A stretch of DNA of 64,000 nt, taken from the NCBI GenBank assembly GCA_964484205.1, contig CAZAEZ010000030.1, positions 5,554 to 69,553 of the forward strand, written 5' to 3'. The position numbers were made by a program, and so were the translations under genes. Position 1 is the first letter of the stretch. Every line of letters starts with the position of its first letter. The notes under the pieces were generated by a model, which made no database searches, was not told where the DNA came from, and saw only the letters and a program-made list of their open reading frames with translations. Source of the stretch: M3007 sp964484205. GTDB lineage: Bacteria; Bacteroidota; Bacteroidia; Chitinophagales; Saprospiraceae. Of the stretch, positions 16,144 to 24,501 are shown piece after piece.

Positions 16144-16560
16144 ATGGTCTATATCACACGAATTGAACGCTTTAATGCTGCCCACAAACTCTGGGTTGCC
16201 GATTGGACAGACGAAAAAAACCTGGCCGTTTTTGGAAAATGCGCCAATAAAAACTGGCATGGGCACAACTACACCCTGCATGTAACGGTCAAAGGAACGC
16301 CCGACCCGGTTACCGGTTTTATCATGGATGTGAAAAAACTCAGCCTGATCATCAAGGAGGCCGCCGTCGACCATTTGGATCACAGCAATCTGAATCTTGA
16401 TGTCGAATTTATCCCGAAAGGCATGCAACCAACCACTGAAAACCTTGTTATCCTGATCTGGCAACGCCTGGAAGCCGCACTCCGGGATTATCCCTGCCGG
16501 TTGCACGCCTTAAAACTTTGGGAAACCGAAACTATTTACGCGGAATACTACGGCGAGTAA
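16144..16560 (+). CDS. 6-pyruvoyl-tetrahydropterin synthase / QueD-like protein
   Basis: 138 residues from ATG 16144. The zinc ligands are visible: His14 (R-F-N-A-A-H), His39 and His41 (N-W-H-G-H-N-Y). Catalytic Cys33 lies in F-G-K-C-A-N-K-N-W-H-G-H, and the C-terminal glutamate is in L-K-L-W-E-T-E-T-I-Y-A-E-Y. The family converts 7,8-dihydroneopterin triphosphate into 6-pyruvoyl- or 6-carboxy-tetrahydropterin. The spacing C-x5-HGH resembles the biopterin-type PTPS more than the C-x3-HGH of classic QueD (recollection), so either queuosine or a tetrahydropterin cofactor is possible. The next gene, folE, supplies its substrate and starts 28 nt after its stop. Confidence 0.9.
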   Translation: MVYITRIERFNAAHKLWVADWTDEKNLAVFGKCANKNWHGHNYTLHVTVKGTPDPVTGFIMDVKKLSLIIKEAAVDHLDHSNLNLDVEFIPKGMQPTTENLVILIWQRLEAALRDYPCRLHALKLWETETIYAEYYGE

Positions 16561-16587
16561 ACGCCGTTCACTGACCTGCAACATACC

Positions 16588-17184
16588 ATGGCCAATAAAA
16601 ACAAAGTCGGTAACAAAACCGCCCTGCTCGAACAACTCACCCAAAACTTTCACAGCGTTTTGAACTTAGTTGGCGAACAGGCAACCCGGGAGGGCCTGGT
16701 TAAAACACCCGAACGTGCGGCAAAAGCCATGCAGTTTTTGACGCAAGGATATGAGCAAGACCCGGAAGCGATCCTGCGTTCAGCCATGTTCCGGGAAGAT
16801 TACAATGAAATGGTTCTGGTGAAAGACATTGAAGTGTATTCCCTCTGCGAACACCACATGCTGCCTTTTTTTGGAAAAGCCCATGTCGCCTACATCCCTA
16901 ACGGGTACATTGTCGGCCTGAGTAAGATCCCCCGGGTTGTGGATGTTTTTGCCCGGCGCCTGCAGGTCCAGGAACGCCTCACGATCGATATCCGGGATAT
17001 CATCCAGGATACGCTCAAGCCCTTGGGTGTGGCTGTGATTATCGAAGCGCAACACATGTGCATGATGATGCGCGGTGTTCAGAAACAAAACAGTATCACT
17101 ACGACGTCGGCATTTACCGGAGAATTTCGCAATGCGGAAACCCGCAGTGAGTTTTTGCGCCTGGTGAGCTCCCACTTGCATTAA
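16588..17184 (+). CDS. folE: GTP cyclohydrolase I
   Basis: 198 residues. Converts GTP to 7,8-dihydroneopterin triphosphate, the entry to folate, queuosine and biopterin synthesis. Motifs: T-R-E-G-L-V-K-T-P-E-R-A-A-K-A-M, zinc ligands in Y-S-L-C-E-H-H-M-L-P-F-F-G-K, I-P-N-G-Y-I-V-G-L-S-K-I-P-R-V-V-D, Q-V-Q-E-R-L-T and the second cysteine in E-A-Q-H-M-C-M-M-M-R-G-V. All catalytic residues are present and the length is typical of type IA. It sits in an operon with the PTPS/QueD-like gene. Confidence 0.96.
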   Translation: MANKNKVGNKTALLEQLTQNFHSVLNLVGEQATREGLVKTPERAAKAMQFLTQGYEQDPEAILRSAMFREDYNEMVLVKDIEVYSLCEHHMLPFFGKAHVAYIPNGYIVGLSKIPRVVDVFARRLQVQERLTIDIRDIIQDTLKPLGVAVIIEAQHMCMMMRGVQKQNSITTTSAFTGEFRNAETRSEFLRLVSSHLH

Positions 17185-17210
17185 ACATCCGACCTTTGGC
17201 AAAAAATTAG

Positions 17211-18626
17211 TTGCGCCAAAACATTCCTTTTTTATTCCTGCTCCTGATTCTTGCTGCCTGGGTAGCCTCGGTGCAGCACGATCCGTTTTTCTGGGATACC
17301 GTCCAGTTGGGCAGCAAACACGCGCATTTTTTTTACGAAAACGGCTTGAATTGGGCGCCTTTACCCGCCACGATGGACAGCGGACATCCGCCGGTTTTCG
17401 GGTACTACCTGGCAGTCGTTTGGTCTGTTTTCGGAAAATCATTACCGGCAAGCCATTGGGCGATGTTTCCGTTTTTGGCGGGCCTGGCCTGGGCAACTGT
17501 ACAACTGGGCAAACAGTTGGGCCCTGCAAACCTTACCTTCTGGCTGGCGCCCATGGTTTTCCTGGATGCAGTCGTCGCCGGCCAAAGCGCACTGGTTGGC
17601 CCCGATTTAGTGTTAATTTGCTTTTTCATGCTGGCCGTTCACGGATTTCTGGGTGAAAAAAAAATCTGGATTTTATTGGGCCTGACCGGCCTATGCATGA
17701 TCAGCATGCGCGGCATGATGACTGCCGGCGCCTTGTTTGTCTGGCAAACGATTCTCCACTGGCAGGTGGCCGGTGCCGGAGTCCGGAATCTGGTAAAGCG
17801 CAGCCTGCTTTTTGTTCCGGGTTTTGCGTTTGCAATCGGTTTTCTTGCCTGGCATTACGTGGCGGCGGGCTGGATTGGGCACCATCCGGATTCGCCCTGG
17901 GCGCCGGCGTTTGAACAGGTTACCGGCGCCGGTTTGATTCGAAATATCTTGGTCACGGGATGGCGCTGGCTGGATTTCGGGCGGGTGTTCGAGTGGCTGC
18001 TGTTGGCATACCTGGTGATCAAGTCCCCATTCAGGCATGCCTCCGCCCGGTCGCACCCATTCACGTCCCTCCTGATTTTGTTTGGTTGCCTCCTGGTTTT
18101 CCTGACACCTTCCGCCCTGATTTACAACAACCTTTCGGCGCACCGGTATTTTTTGCCCGGATTCTTGTGCCTGCATCTGATTGTTTTTCAATGGCTGGCC
18201 CTTGCTGATTTGAAATTTTGGAAAAAAACGCTGCTTTTCAGCGCACTTGCATTGGGTTTGGCAACAGGGAATTGCTGGGTGTACCCTACCGGTATTTCCA
18301 TGGGATGGGACGCCACGCTGGCCCATTTGCCGTACCACAAACTCCGGGCGCAGATGCTGGCATACATCGATGCGCACCAAATACCGGTTGAAAGCATCGG
18401 TTCTGCGTTCCCGAACAACAACTCCGGGGAAGCCCTGTTGCTAAACGGCGACAACCGGCGTTTTGCAGAAAAAGACTGGCAACAGAATGACTACATGCTG
18501 GTTTCCAATATTTTCAACGATTTTTCAGCAGATGACATTCAGCACCTCGAACAAGAATGGCTACCGGTAAAACGCATCGCACAAGGCGGCGTTTGGTTTG
18601 TCCTCTATAAAAAACCGGAAAATTGA
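17211..18626 (+). CDS. GT39/ArnT-like membrane glycosyltransferase
   Basis: 471 residues from a TTG at 17211 (no nearer ATG; GACCTTTG at 17191 may be its -7 box). About ten transmembrane helices. The first extracytoplasmic loop carries D-S-G-H-P-P-V-F-G-Y-Y (about residues 47-57), matching the acidic D-x-G-x-P-P site of the PMT/ArnT family. Such enzymes transfer sugars from polyprenyl-phosphate donors to lipids or proteins on the periplasmic side. The C-terminal 90 residues form a soluble tail (A-H-Q-I-P-V-E-S-I-G-S-A-F-P-N-N-N). Acceptor and sugar are unknown. A small inverted repeat spans its stop codon (CCGGAAAAT..ATTTTCCGG, 18615-18634). The next gene starts 32 nt later. Confidence 0.82.
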   Translation: MRQNIPFLFLLLILAAWVASVQHDPFFWDTVQLGSKHAHFFYENGLNWAPLPATMDSGHPPVFGYYLAVVWSVFGKSLPASHWAMFPFLAGLAWATVQLGKQLGPANLTFWLAPMVFLDAVVAGQSALVGPDLVLICFFMLAVHGFLGEKKIWILLGLTGLCMISMRGMMTAGALFVWQTILHWQVAGAGVRNLVKRSLLFVPGFAFAIGFLAWHYVAAGWIGHHPDSPWAPAFEQVTGAGLIRNILVTGWRWLDFGRVFEWLLLAYLVIKSPFRHASARSHPFTSLLILFGCLLVFLTPSALIYNNLSAHRYFLPGFLCLHLIVFQWLALADLKFWKKTLLFSALALGLATGNCWVYPTGISMGWDATLAHLPYHKLRAQMLAYIDAHQIPVESIGSAFPNNNSGEALLLNGDNRRFAEKDWQQNDYMLVSNIFNDFSADDIQHLEQEWLPVKRIAQGGVWFVLYKKPEN

Positions 18627-18658
18627 TTTTCCGGCAATTCCATATCAATGCGTATCCT

Positions 18659-19600
18659 ATGAAAAACACTATTTGGCTCAACAGTACGCTCATTTTGCTG
18701 GGTACTATTTTTCTTTCCAATGAAAACGCCTGTTCAAAATCCTCAAAAACAGAGGCTTCAGATTCGGCAACCGCAAATTTCAGTGGACGCATCCTCTCGG
18801 CGGAATTTAAAAACTACTGGTTTCAGGGGCAGGCGGAATTGAATGTGTATGCCGTGGAACAGGAGCGCTACGGCGAAATCCGGGAGGCCCAGCAGGTGAT
18901 GATTTTTGTAACGGAAGATTTTTCTAAATCCAAACAAGTAAAACTCGACAATCCGGGCCTGGCCGGCGCAGACCGCCTGCCGGTGCTCAAACTAAATGCC
19001 ATCCGTCGTTTTCATACCGGCATTTACGATTATTCCCTGATGGAGTCGGTATTCAGCCCGCTCAACGGTTCACCGGCGGTTAAAAACACCGTAAGTATTC
19101 AGGATTGGTGCGGCCACGTGTTTGCCCAGTTCAACTATACGGGAAAGGCTTACCGGACTAAAATGTTTTCCTATTTCGAAGCTGAAGGTGATTTGGATAC
19201 GGTGATCCAAAATGCCGATCTTTTGGAAAGCGACTTTTGGACTCGTTTGCGCCTCAATCCGGAATTGATAAAAACGGGCCGGTACAGGCTGATCCCGTCG
19301 GCTTTTTTTGCCCGGCTCCGGCACAAGTCTCTCCGTGCCGAACCGGCCGACGTATATTTTGAACAACCCGGTGGCAACCCAAACCTGCAAACACTCGTCA
19401 TAAAATATCCCGACCTGGATCGGGTGGTGGAAATTCAGTTTGAGCCGTTATTCCCCTTCAAAATAGTTGGATGGGAAGAACGCCATTCCGGCAAAATGAT
19501 CAGCCGGGGCATGCTTCAAAAAACGATCAAAACGGCCTACTGGAACCAGAACCAAACCGAGGACCGGACACTTCGTGATTCGCTCTTTTTATTTTTTTAA
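18659..19600 (+). CDS. Conserved Bacteroidota exported protein, unknown function
   Basis: 313 residues from ATG 18659; the codon at 18623 overlaps the previous gene and gives a poorer leader. A hydrophobic signal (W-L-N-S-T-L-I-L-L-G-T-I-F-L-S) ends near N-E-N-A-C-S-K-S-S. The cysteine suggests a lipoprotein, though the lipobox is atypical. Recognisable stretches: F-Q-G-Q-A-E-L-N-V-Y, E-R-Y-G-E-I-R-E-A-Q, V-M-I-F-V-T-E-D-F-S, V-L-K-L-N-A-I-R-R-F-H-T-G-I-Y-D-Y-S and Q-D-W-C-G-H-V-F-A-Q. I recall this family as widespread in Bacteroidota and sometimes labelled septum formation inhibitor Maf. It is not the Maf pyrophosphatase, and no function is established. Confidence 0.72.
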   Translation: MKNTIWLNSTLILLGTIFLSNENACSKSSKTEASDSATANFSGRILSAEFKNYWFQGQAELNVYAVEQERYGEIREAQQVMIFVTEDFSKSKQVKLDNPGLAGADRLPVLKLNAIRRFHTGIYDYSLMESVFSPLNGSPAVKNTVSIQDWCGHVFAQFNYTGKAYRTKMFSYFEAEGDLDTVIQNADLLESDFWTRLRLNPELIKTGRYRLIPSAFFARLRHKSLRAEPADVYFEQPGGNPNLQTLVIKYPDLDRVVEIQFEPLFPFKIVGWEERHSGKMISRGMLQKTIKTAYWNQNQTEDRTLRDSLFLFF

Positions 19601-19847
19601 CAAAACTTTATCGCCAAAAATCCCGATTTTATACCCAATTTTCGGCCCGCGAGGCATTAAGAAAAAATACTAATTGTTACCAAAGCGCGCTTCAGCAGAC
19701 GTATAATTCGGAATTGGTGTTTAAAAACAAGGAAACGTTTGGAAAATGCGCCAGGAATGCCAAGTATCTTTTTTTTCATGGCAGGAAAAAATCTAAATTG
19801 CCGCCTCATCGTTCAACCGTATTTCCAACCTATTGCCCAAACCGCAC
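19601..19847 (+). other. AT-rich intergenic region before the coiled-coil protein
   Basis: 247 bp without a convincing gene. It contains TATCTTTT at about 19766-19773, one base from the -7 consensus, which could drive the coiled-coil gene with a leader of about 75 nt. No strong palindrome was seen. Confidence 0.35.
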
Positions 19848-22800
19848 ATGTTATCCAACCTTCGCTCGTTTCCTATACTCCTCACAGCCTTTCTCTTTGT
19901 TTTTAACCTGCCCGCACAGGATTGTTCCAGTACAATTAAGGAGAACAAAAAGATTTCCGGTGTTCAGATTGTCCGCACGGATCTGGTAACTATCGTTGTA
20001 CGTGGCGGATACAATTATGGCCTGGAGTTTTTCACCGATGAAAAGGGAATTTATGCCCGAATGACCTCGGTGGGTGGAATTGAGTTCAACCAGGACGACC
20101 AGGTAGTTTTTGTCGATTTCACCGGCAAGGAACGTATTTATAAATTTATTTCACTTGGAGAAGTCGTGCCCGGAAACGTCCCAACACACCGGAACAACCT
20201 TCAGCTGGACCTGGATGCAATCAAATGGTTATCCAATACGACCATCACCGGCGTAAACCTGGTCAATTTTGTGAACAGGCAGAAATACAAGTTCACCATC
20301 AACCCCAACCGCCAAAGTGAATTCCGGAACCTGTCCATTTGTTTTTTCAATTCACTGGAAGTTGCATCGATTAAAGACACCCCGGGCGCCGAGGTCGTTC
20401 GGCCCAATCGCACCGCCGAATCCAGCTCCACCACCGGGTCTGCTGCGCAAGCCGGCAAGCCTAAAACCAAAAGTTCCTCAGCCCCGGTGAGCGATGAAGA
20501 GGTTACCAGTTTGCGATCAGATCTTGAAAAAACAAAAGAGCAGATCCGGAACGAGATAAAAGCCGAACGCGAACGCGGCGAGGCTATCAAAGCCCAGCTC
20601 CAGCAGGAGGTTGCAGCAGCCCGCGAAGCAGCCAACCAGAAAAAACTGGAATACGCCAATGAAGTGTTGGAGGCCCGTAAAGCCAGCCTCGCTGAAATTG
20701 AAAAAACCAAAGCCGAAACCCAGGCCATCATTACCGACAGCAAAATAAAGGCAGACTCTGCGGTCTCCAGGCTTGCCATGAATGTGGAAGCTGAGCGGCG
20801 TAAGGCCGGCGAAGACATTCAAAAAGCCCGACTCACGGCGGCCGAAGAGGTACAAAAAGCCCGGGATAATGCCGCAAAAGAACTATTGAATATCAAAGAG
20901 CGACTGGACCAGGCCAAGTTGGAGTATGCCGACGATGTAGCAAGCGCCCGCGAAAACTCGGAAGATGAGTTGCAGCGAATTCGGGAAGAAAATGCCAAGG
21001 TAATCGCCGATGCCCGGGAAAAGGCCAAAGAGGAAAAAGAAAAAACCACAGAGGATGTCATTGGCACCAAAAAAACAGCCGCGGAAGAAATTCTGCGCAT
21101 TCGGGAAGAATCTGCCAATGAAGTAGCCAAGACCAGAGAAAATGCCGTGCTGGAGAAACAACGCCTGGCAACAGAACTGGCCGAATCGCGCCGGAAAGCT
21201 GCGGAGGAGCGCGCTATATTGGAACAAAATAGTGCCGCCGAACTTGCGGAAATCCGCGAAAACGTAGCCAAGCAAAAAGAAGCCAGCGCATTGGAAGTAG
21301 CCGAAGCGAAAAAACGCGCCGCAAATGAAATTGAAAAGGCCCAACACGATGTGCTCGCTTACCGCGAAAAAGCCGAGAATGAAAAAATTGATATAGCAAA
21401 AGAAGTGGCTGAGAGCAAACAAAAGGCCGCCCAGAATGTCCAGCAAATTCAGGAGGAAGCCACAAAAGCCATTGCTGCCTCACAGGCCCGTGCACAGGCA
21501 CAACGCGACTCCATAACCGCCTCCGTGGTTGCTGCCCGGAAACGCGCAGAAGATGAAATCCGGAAAATCCAGGAGGAACTCGCCCAATCTTTAGCGGCAG
21601 CCAAAGAAAAAGAATCAAAAATAAAACAGGAAAGCGCCGATCAGGTCTTACAGGCCCGCGATCGCAGTCAGCAGGAAATTGCCAAAGCCCAGGAAGAGGC
21701 CCGAAACAAGGTGGTTGCTGCCAACGCCAACGCCGATCAGGCGCAAAAACTGTATGCCGAAGAGGTTTCGAGCGCCAAACAAACGGCCGATCAACGCATC
21801 ATTCTGATCCAGCAGGAGGCTGCCGCTGCAATTGCAGAGGCGAATAAAAAACAACAGGAAACCCTAAATGCCACTGCGCAGGATGTCGTTGCCAGCCGTG
21901 AAAAAGCGGCGGCGGAAATAAATGCTGCCCGGGAACGCGCCGCCCGGGAAATTGCAGCAGCCAAGGAGGCCCAGGTACGCGCCCAGCAGGAATCCGCCAA
22001 TGCTGTATCGGAAGCGCGCAAGCAAAGTGCGCAAGCGATTGCAGCCGTAAAAACCGCGGAAGCCGACAGCATCCGGCTTTCCCGGGAAAATGCCGCGCGC
22101 GAACGGCAGCGCCTCGCCTCCGAACTGGCTACCGCGCGCGAACGCGCCGCGCAAGAAGTTGCAAGCACCAACCAAACTGCCGCTGAAGACATCAAATTGG
22201 CCAAAGAAAATGCCGCACGTGCCCGCCAGGAAAGTGCGGAAAGTGTTGCCAAAGCTAAAGAAGAGGCAGCAATCGAAATTGCAAGCACCAAAGAGACCGC
22301 TGCCCGTGAAGTAGCCGCTGCTAAAAAACAGGCGCTGGAAGCCATCACACTCGCTAAAACAGAATCCGATAATAAAAAAGCGGAGTATGCGAAGGAAGTA
22401 AGTGATGCACAGGAACGCGCCCGGAAAGAAATGGAAGACGTCCGGGCCCAGGCAGCTGCCGAAGTATCCACAGCCCGGAAAGAAGCCGAACAAAAACGGC
22501 AACAGTACGCAGCCGAAACAGAAACGGCCAGAAAAAAAGCCGCAGAAGAGGTCGAAAAGGCACAGAAAGATGCCTCAGAGACTATATACAAAGCCAAGCA
22601 GGACGCCGCAGCCAGCATTGCACAAACCAAAGATGATGAAGCCAAGCGCATTGCGGCTATCCGGGCTGAAGCGGCTGAGGAGATCAAACGCGCGAAAGAA
22701 GATGCTGCACAGAAAATAAAGGAAGAGCAACAAAAAATAGCTCAGGTGCAACAACAATATACCCAAAAGCAACAGGAACTGACATCCTTGCAAACAGATA

Positions 22801-22877
22801 TTCAAAACGCAAAAGCAGAACTTTTGCGCCTGCAGGAAGAGGCTGAAAAGAAGAAAAAAGCCGCAGGAAATAATTAA
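19848..22877 (+). CDS. Exported long alpha-helical protein made of 11-residue repeats
   Basis: 1009 residues from ATG 19848 (an ATG at 19833 is possible). The signal peptide ends at L-P-A-Q. A globular N-domain (about 20-170: V-D-F-T-G-K-E-R-I-Y-K-F) and a Ser/Thr/Pro linker come first. About 800 residues of Ala/Glu/Lys/Arg/Gln-rich helix follow. The helix is organised in 11-residue units with consensus xxAAxEIxxAK; six consecutive units are seen at about 22532-22729. They are interrupted by 18- and 25-residue units, i.e. 11 plus 7-residue insertions. Hendecads form nearly straight coiled coils. If fully helical the rod would be over 100 nm. There is no transmembrane segment after the signal and no type IX sorting domain. 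It is probably a periplasmic or extracellular fibre or tether; no family is recognised. Confidence 0.85.
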   Translation: MLSNLRSFPILLTAFLFVFNLPAQDCSSTIKENKKISGVQIVRTDLVTIVVRGGYNYGLEFFTDEKGIYARMTSVGGIEFNQDDQVVFVDFTGKERIYKFISLGEVVPGNVPTHRNNLQLDLDAIKWLSNTTITGVNLVNFVNRQKYKFTINPNRQSEFRNLSICFFNSLEVASIKDTPGAEVVRPNRTAESSSTTGSAAQAGKPKTKSSSAPVSDEEVTSLRSDLEKTKEQIRNEIKAERERGEAIKAQLQQEVAAAREAANQKKLEYANEVLEARKASLAEIEKTKAETQAIITDSKIKADSAVSRLAMNVEAERRKAGEDIQKARLTAAEEVQKARDNAAKELLNIKERLDQAKLEYADDVASARENSEDELQRIREENAKVIADAREKAKEEKEKTTEDVIGTKKTAAEEILRIREESANEVAKTRENAVLEKQRLATELAESRRKAAEERAILEQNSAAELAEIRENVAKQKEASALEVAEAKKRAANEIEKAQHDVLAYREKAENEKIDIAKEVAESKQKAAQNVQQIQEEATKAIAASQARAQAQRDSITASVVAARKRAEDEIRKIQEELAQSLAAAKEKESKIKQESADQVLQARDRSQQEIAKAQEEARNKVVAANANADQAQKLYAEEVSSAKQTADQRIILIQQEAAAAIAEANKKQQETLNATAQDVVASREKAAAEINAARERAAREIAAAKEAQVRAQQESANAVSEARKQSAQAIAAVKTAEADSIRLSRENAARERQRLASELATARERAAQEVASTNQTAAEDIKLAKENAARARQESAESVAKAKEEAAIEIASTKETAAREVAAAKKQALEAITLAKTESDNKKAEYAKEVSDAQERARKEMEDVRAQAAAEVSTARKEAEQKRQQYAAETETARKKAAEEVEKAQKDASETIYKAKQDAAASIAQTKDDEAKRIAAIRAEAAEEIKRAKEDAAQKIKEEQQKIAQVQQQYTQKQQELTSLQTDIQNAKAELLRLQEEAEKKKKAAGNN

Positions 22878-22888
22878 TCGGACAGCGC

Positions 22889-24328
22889 TTATTTCTTTTT
22901 GCGAAACCGGTAGGAATACAGATCGGGTTCTCCCTCGTAATAACCGTCCAGAATTACATGGTTGTACGCATTCCGGATGCAGTCGATGGTTTCTGCCATG
23001 GTCGATATCCGGTTGCCATTTACACTGGTAACAATAAATCCCGGCTGCATATTGGTTTCATAAACCGGACTTCCCCTCCGGACACTGGTGATCAGCGTAC
23101 CTTGAATCCGCATCCGGCGGCGTTCGTCCCGGTTAAGTTCCCGAAAGGCGATACCCAGTTCCTTTTCCAATTCATCTCCTTGCACTTTGATTGCATGGCC
23201 GGTTGAATTGTTCTTGTCTTTCAATAAAACACTGGTGACATTTCGCCGTCCGTCGCGCCAATATTCAACTGTAATTTGATTGCCGGGCCGAAACCGACCG
23301 ATATACTCCTGCAACTCGGGTGACCGCCGAATCTGAATATTATTTAAACCCAGGATCACATCGCCCGATTGTAGTCCGGCATCTGCAGCCGCACTGTTAA
23401 TATTGATCCGGGTTACCCGGACGCCGTCTGCGTTGGGCAGACCCATCTCACGCGCCATTTCACTGTTCAAATCTTCGATGTTGACGCCTAAAAATGCCCG
23501 CTGAACATCACCAAACTCGCGCAAATCCCGAATTACTTTTTGCACTAAATTGGACGGCACCGCAAACGAATACCCTTCGTAACTCCCTGATTCGGTTATA
23601 ATTGCAGTATTTATCCCCACCAGTTCGCCTGCAGAATTGACCAACGCGCCGCCGCTATTTCCCGGATTTACGGCAGCATCCGTTTGAATAAACGACTCAA
23701 TACTGGTTACTCCGCCCAGAATATTGATATTTCGGCCTTTTGCACTGATAATCCCTGCCGTAACCGTGCTTTCGAGATTGAACGGATTGCCTACGGCCAA
23801 AACCCATTCGCCCACCTGCACCGAATCGCTGTTTCCAAACAGCATGAAGGGTAGATCGTATTCCTGAATTCGCAACAAAGCTATATCCGTCGACGGATCC
23901 GACCCGACCAGTTCCGCTTTGTATTCCCGCTTATCGGCAAGCGTGACTTTGATGTCGCGGCTGTGCTCTACCACGTGGTGGTTTGTCACGATATACCCGT
24001 CGGGCGACATAATTACCCCCGAGCCCGAAGAGCCCGTCAAGGTGGAACCGCCCCAAATACCGCCACCCGATTCGAGCAAAGCCCGAATATTTACCACAGC
24101 GGGAGTGGCAATTTCCGCAGCGGCAATAAAATTCGTCGGTGAAGAAGAAAAAAAGGTGCTGTTGAGCCTGGCGTCAAATAGTTTATCAACCACCCCGGCA
24201 TACCGCGCCTCACCACCGTCCGGCTCATTCCAGAAAACTTGTCGCGGACTATCCAACTGGCGATAGAACATTACGGAGAGAAATGCACTCAACAAGGCAA
24301 CAATAAGCAGCTGAACAAACTTTTTCAT
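22889..24328 (-). CDS. HtrA/Deg-type serine protease with PDZ domains
   Basis: 479 residues from ATG 24328. One N-terminal helix (signal/anchor, about 5-22) is followed by the trypsin-like domain with the full triad: His118 (T-N-H-H-V-V), Asp148 (S-T-D-I-A-L-L), Ser225 (G-N-S-G-G-A-L). The first PDZ (about 270-370) contains F-L-G-V-N-I-E-D-L-N and A-G-L-Q-S-G-D-V-I-L-G-L-N. A second, more divergent PDZ-like region contains G-T-L-I-T-S-V-R-R-G-S-P. The enzyme degrades or refolds damaged envelope proteins. It converges with the coiled-coil gene, leaving 11 nt between the stops. Confidence 0.95.
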   Translation of the reverse strand: MKKFVQLLIVALLSAFLSVMFYRQLDSPRQVFWNEPDGGEARYAGVVDKLFDARLNSTFFSSSPTNFIAAAEIATPAVVNIRALLESGGGIWGGSTLTGSSGSGVIMSPDGYIVTNHHVVEHSRDIKVTLADKREYKAELVGSDPSTDIALLRIQEYDLPFMLFGNSDSVQVGEWVLAVGNPFNLESTVTAGIISAKGRNINILGGVTSIESFIQTDAAVNPGNSGGALVNSAGELVGINTAIITESGSYEGYSFAVPSNLVQKVIRDLREFGDVQRAFLGVNIEDLNSEMAREMGLPNADGVRVTRININSAAADAGLQSGDVILGLNNIQIRRSPELQEYIGRFRPGNQITVEYWRDGRRNVTSVLLKDKNNSTGHAIKVQGDELEKELGIAFRELNRDERRRMRIQGTLITSVRRGSPVYETNMQPGFIVTSVNGNRISTMAETIDCIRNAYNHVILDGYYEGEPDLYSYRFRKKK

Positions 24329-24501
24329 GGACAAGAAGGTATATTTCCAAAGTAAAGGAATAGGCGAAACCCGTATTTTACCCCAAGATGCTTAATTTTT
24401 AATGCAAAATCCTGAATCGTTAGGAAAGTCAACATAAAAATCGTGCCCCTTAACGCTTCTTAACACTTCGGAGAAAAAATCTTTTGCAATTTCACGCTGC
24501 A

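Noticed and set aside
16780..17529. 249-codon open frame opposite folE and the GT39-like gene
   Set aside because: It spans two real genes and has no domain-like sequence.
18659..19600. Annotation as septum formation inhibitor Maf
   Set aside because: The sequence shows none of the Maf nucleotide pyrophosphatase motifs; the label used for this family seems to be a misnomer.
21791..22687. Long open frame on the minus strand (298 codons) inside the coiled-coil gene
   Set aside because: Its Ala/Ser/Arg/Leu-rich translation mirrors the GC-rich Ala/Glu/Lys codons of the real gene; no start context or motif.
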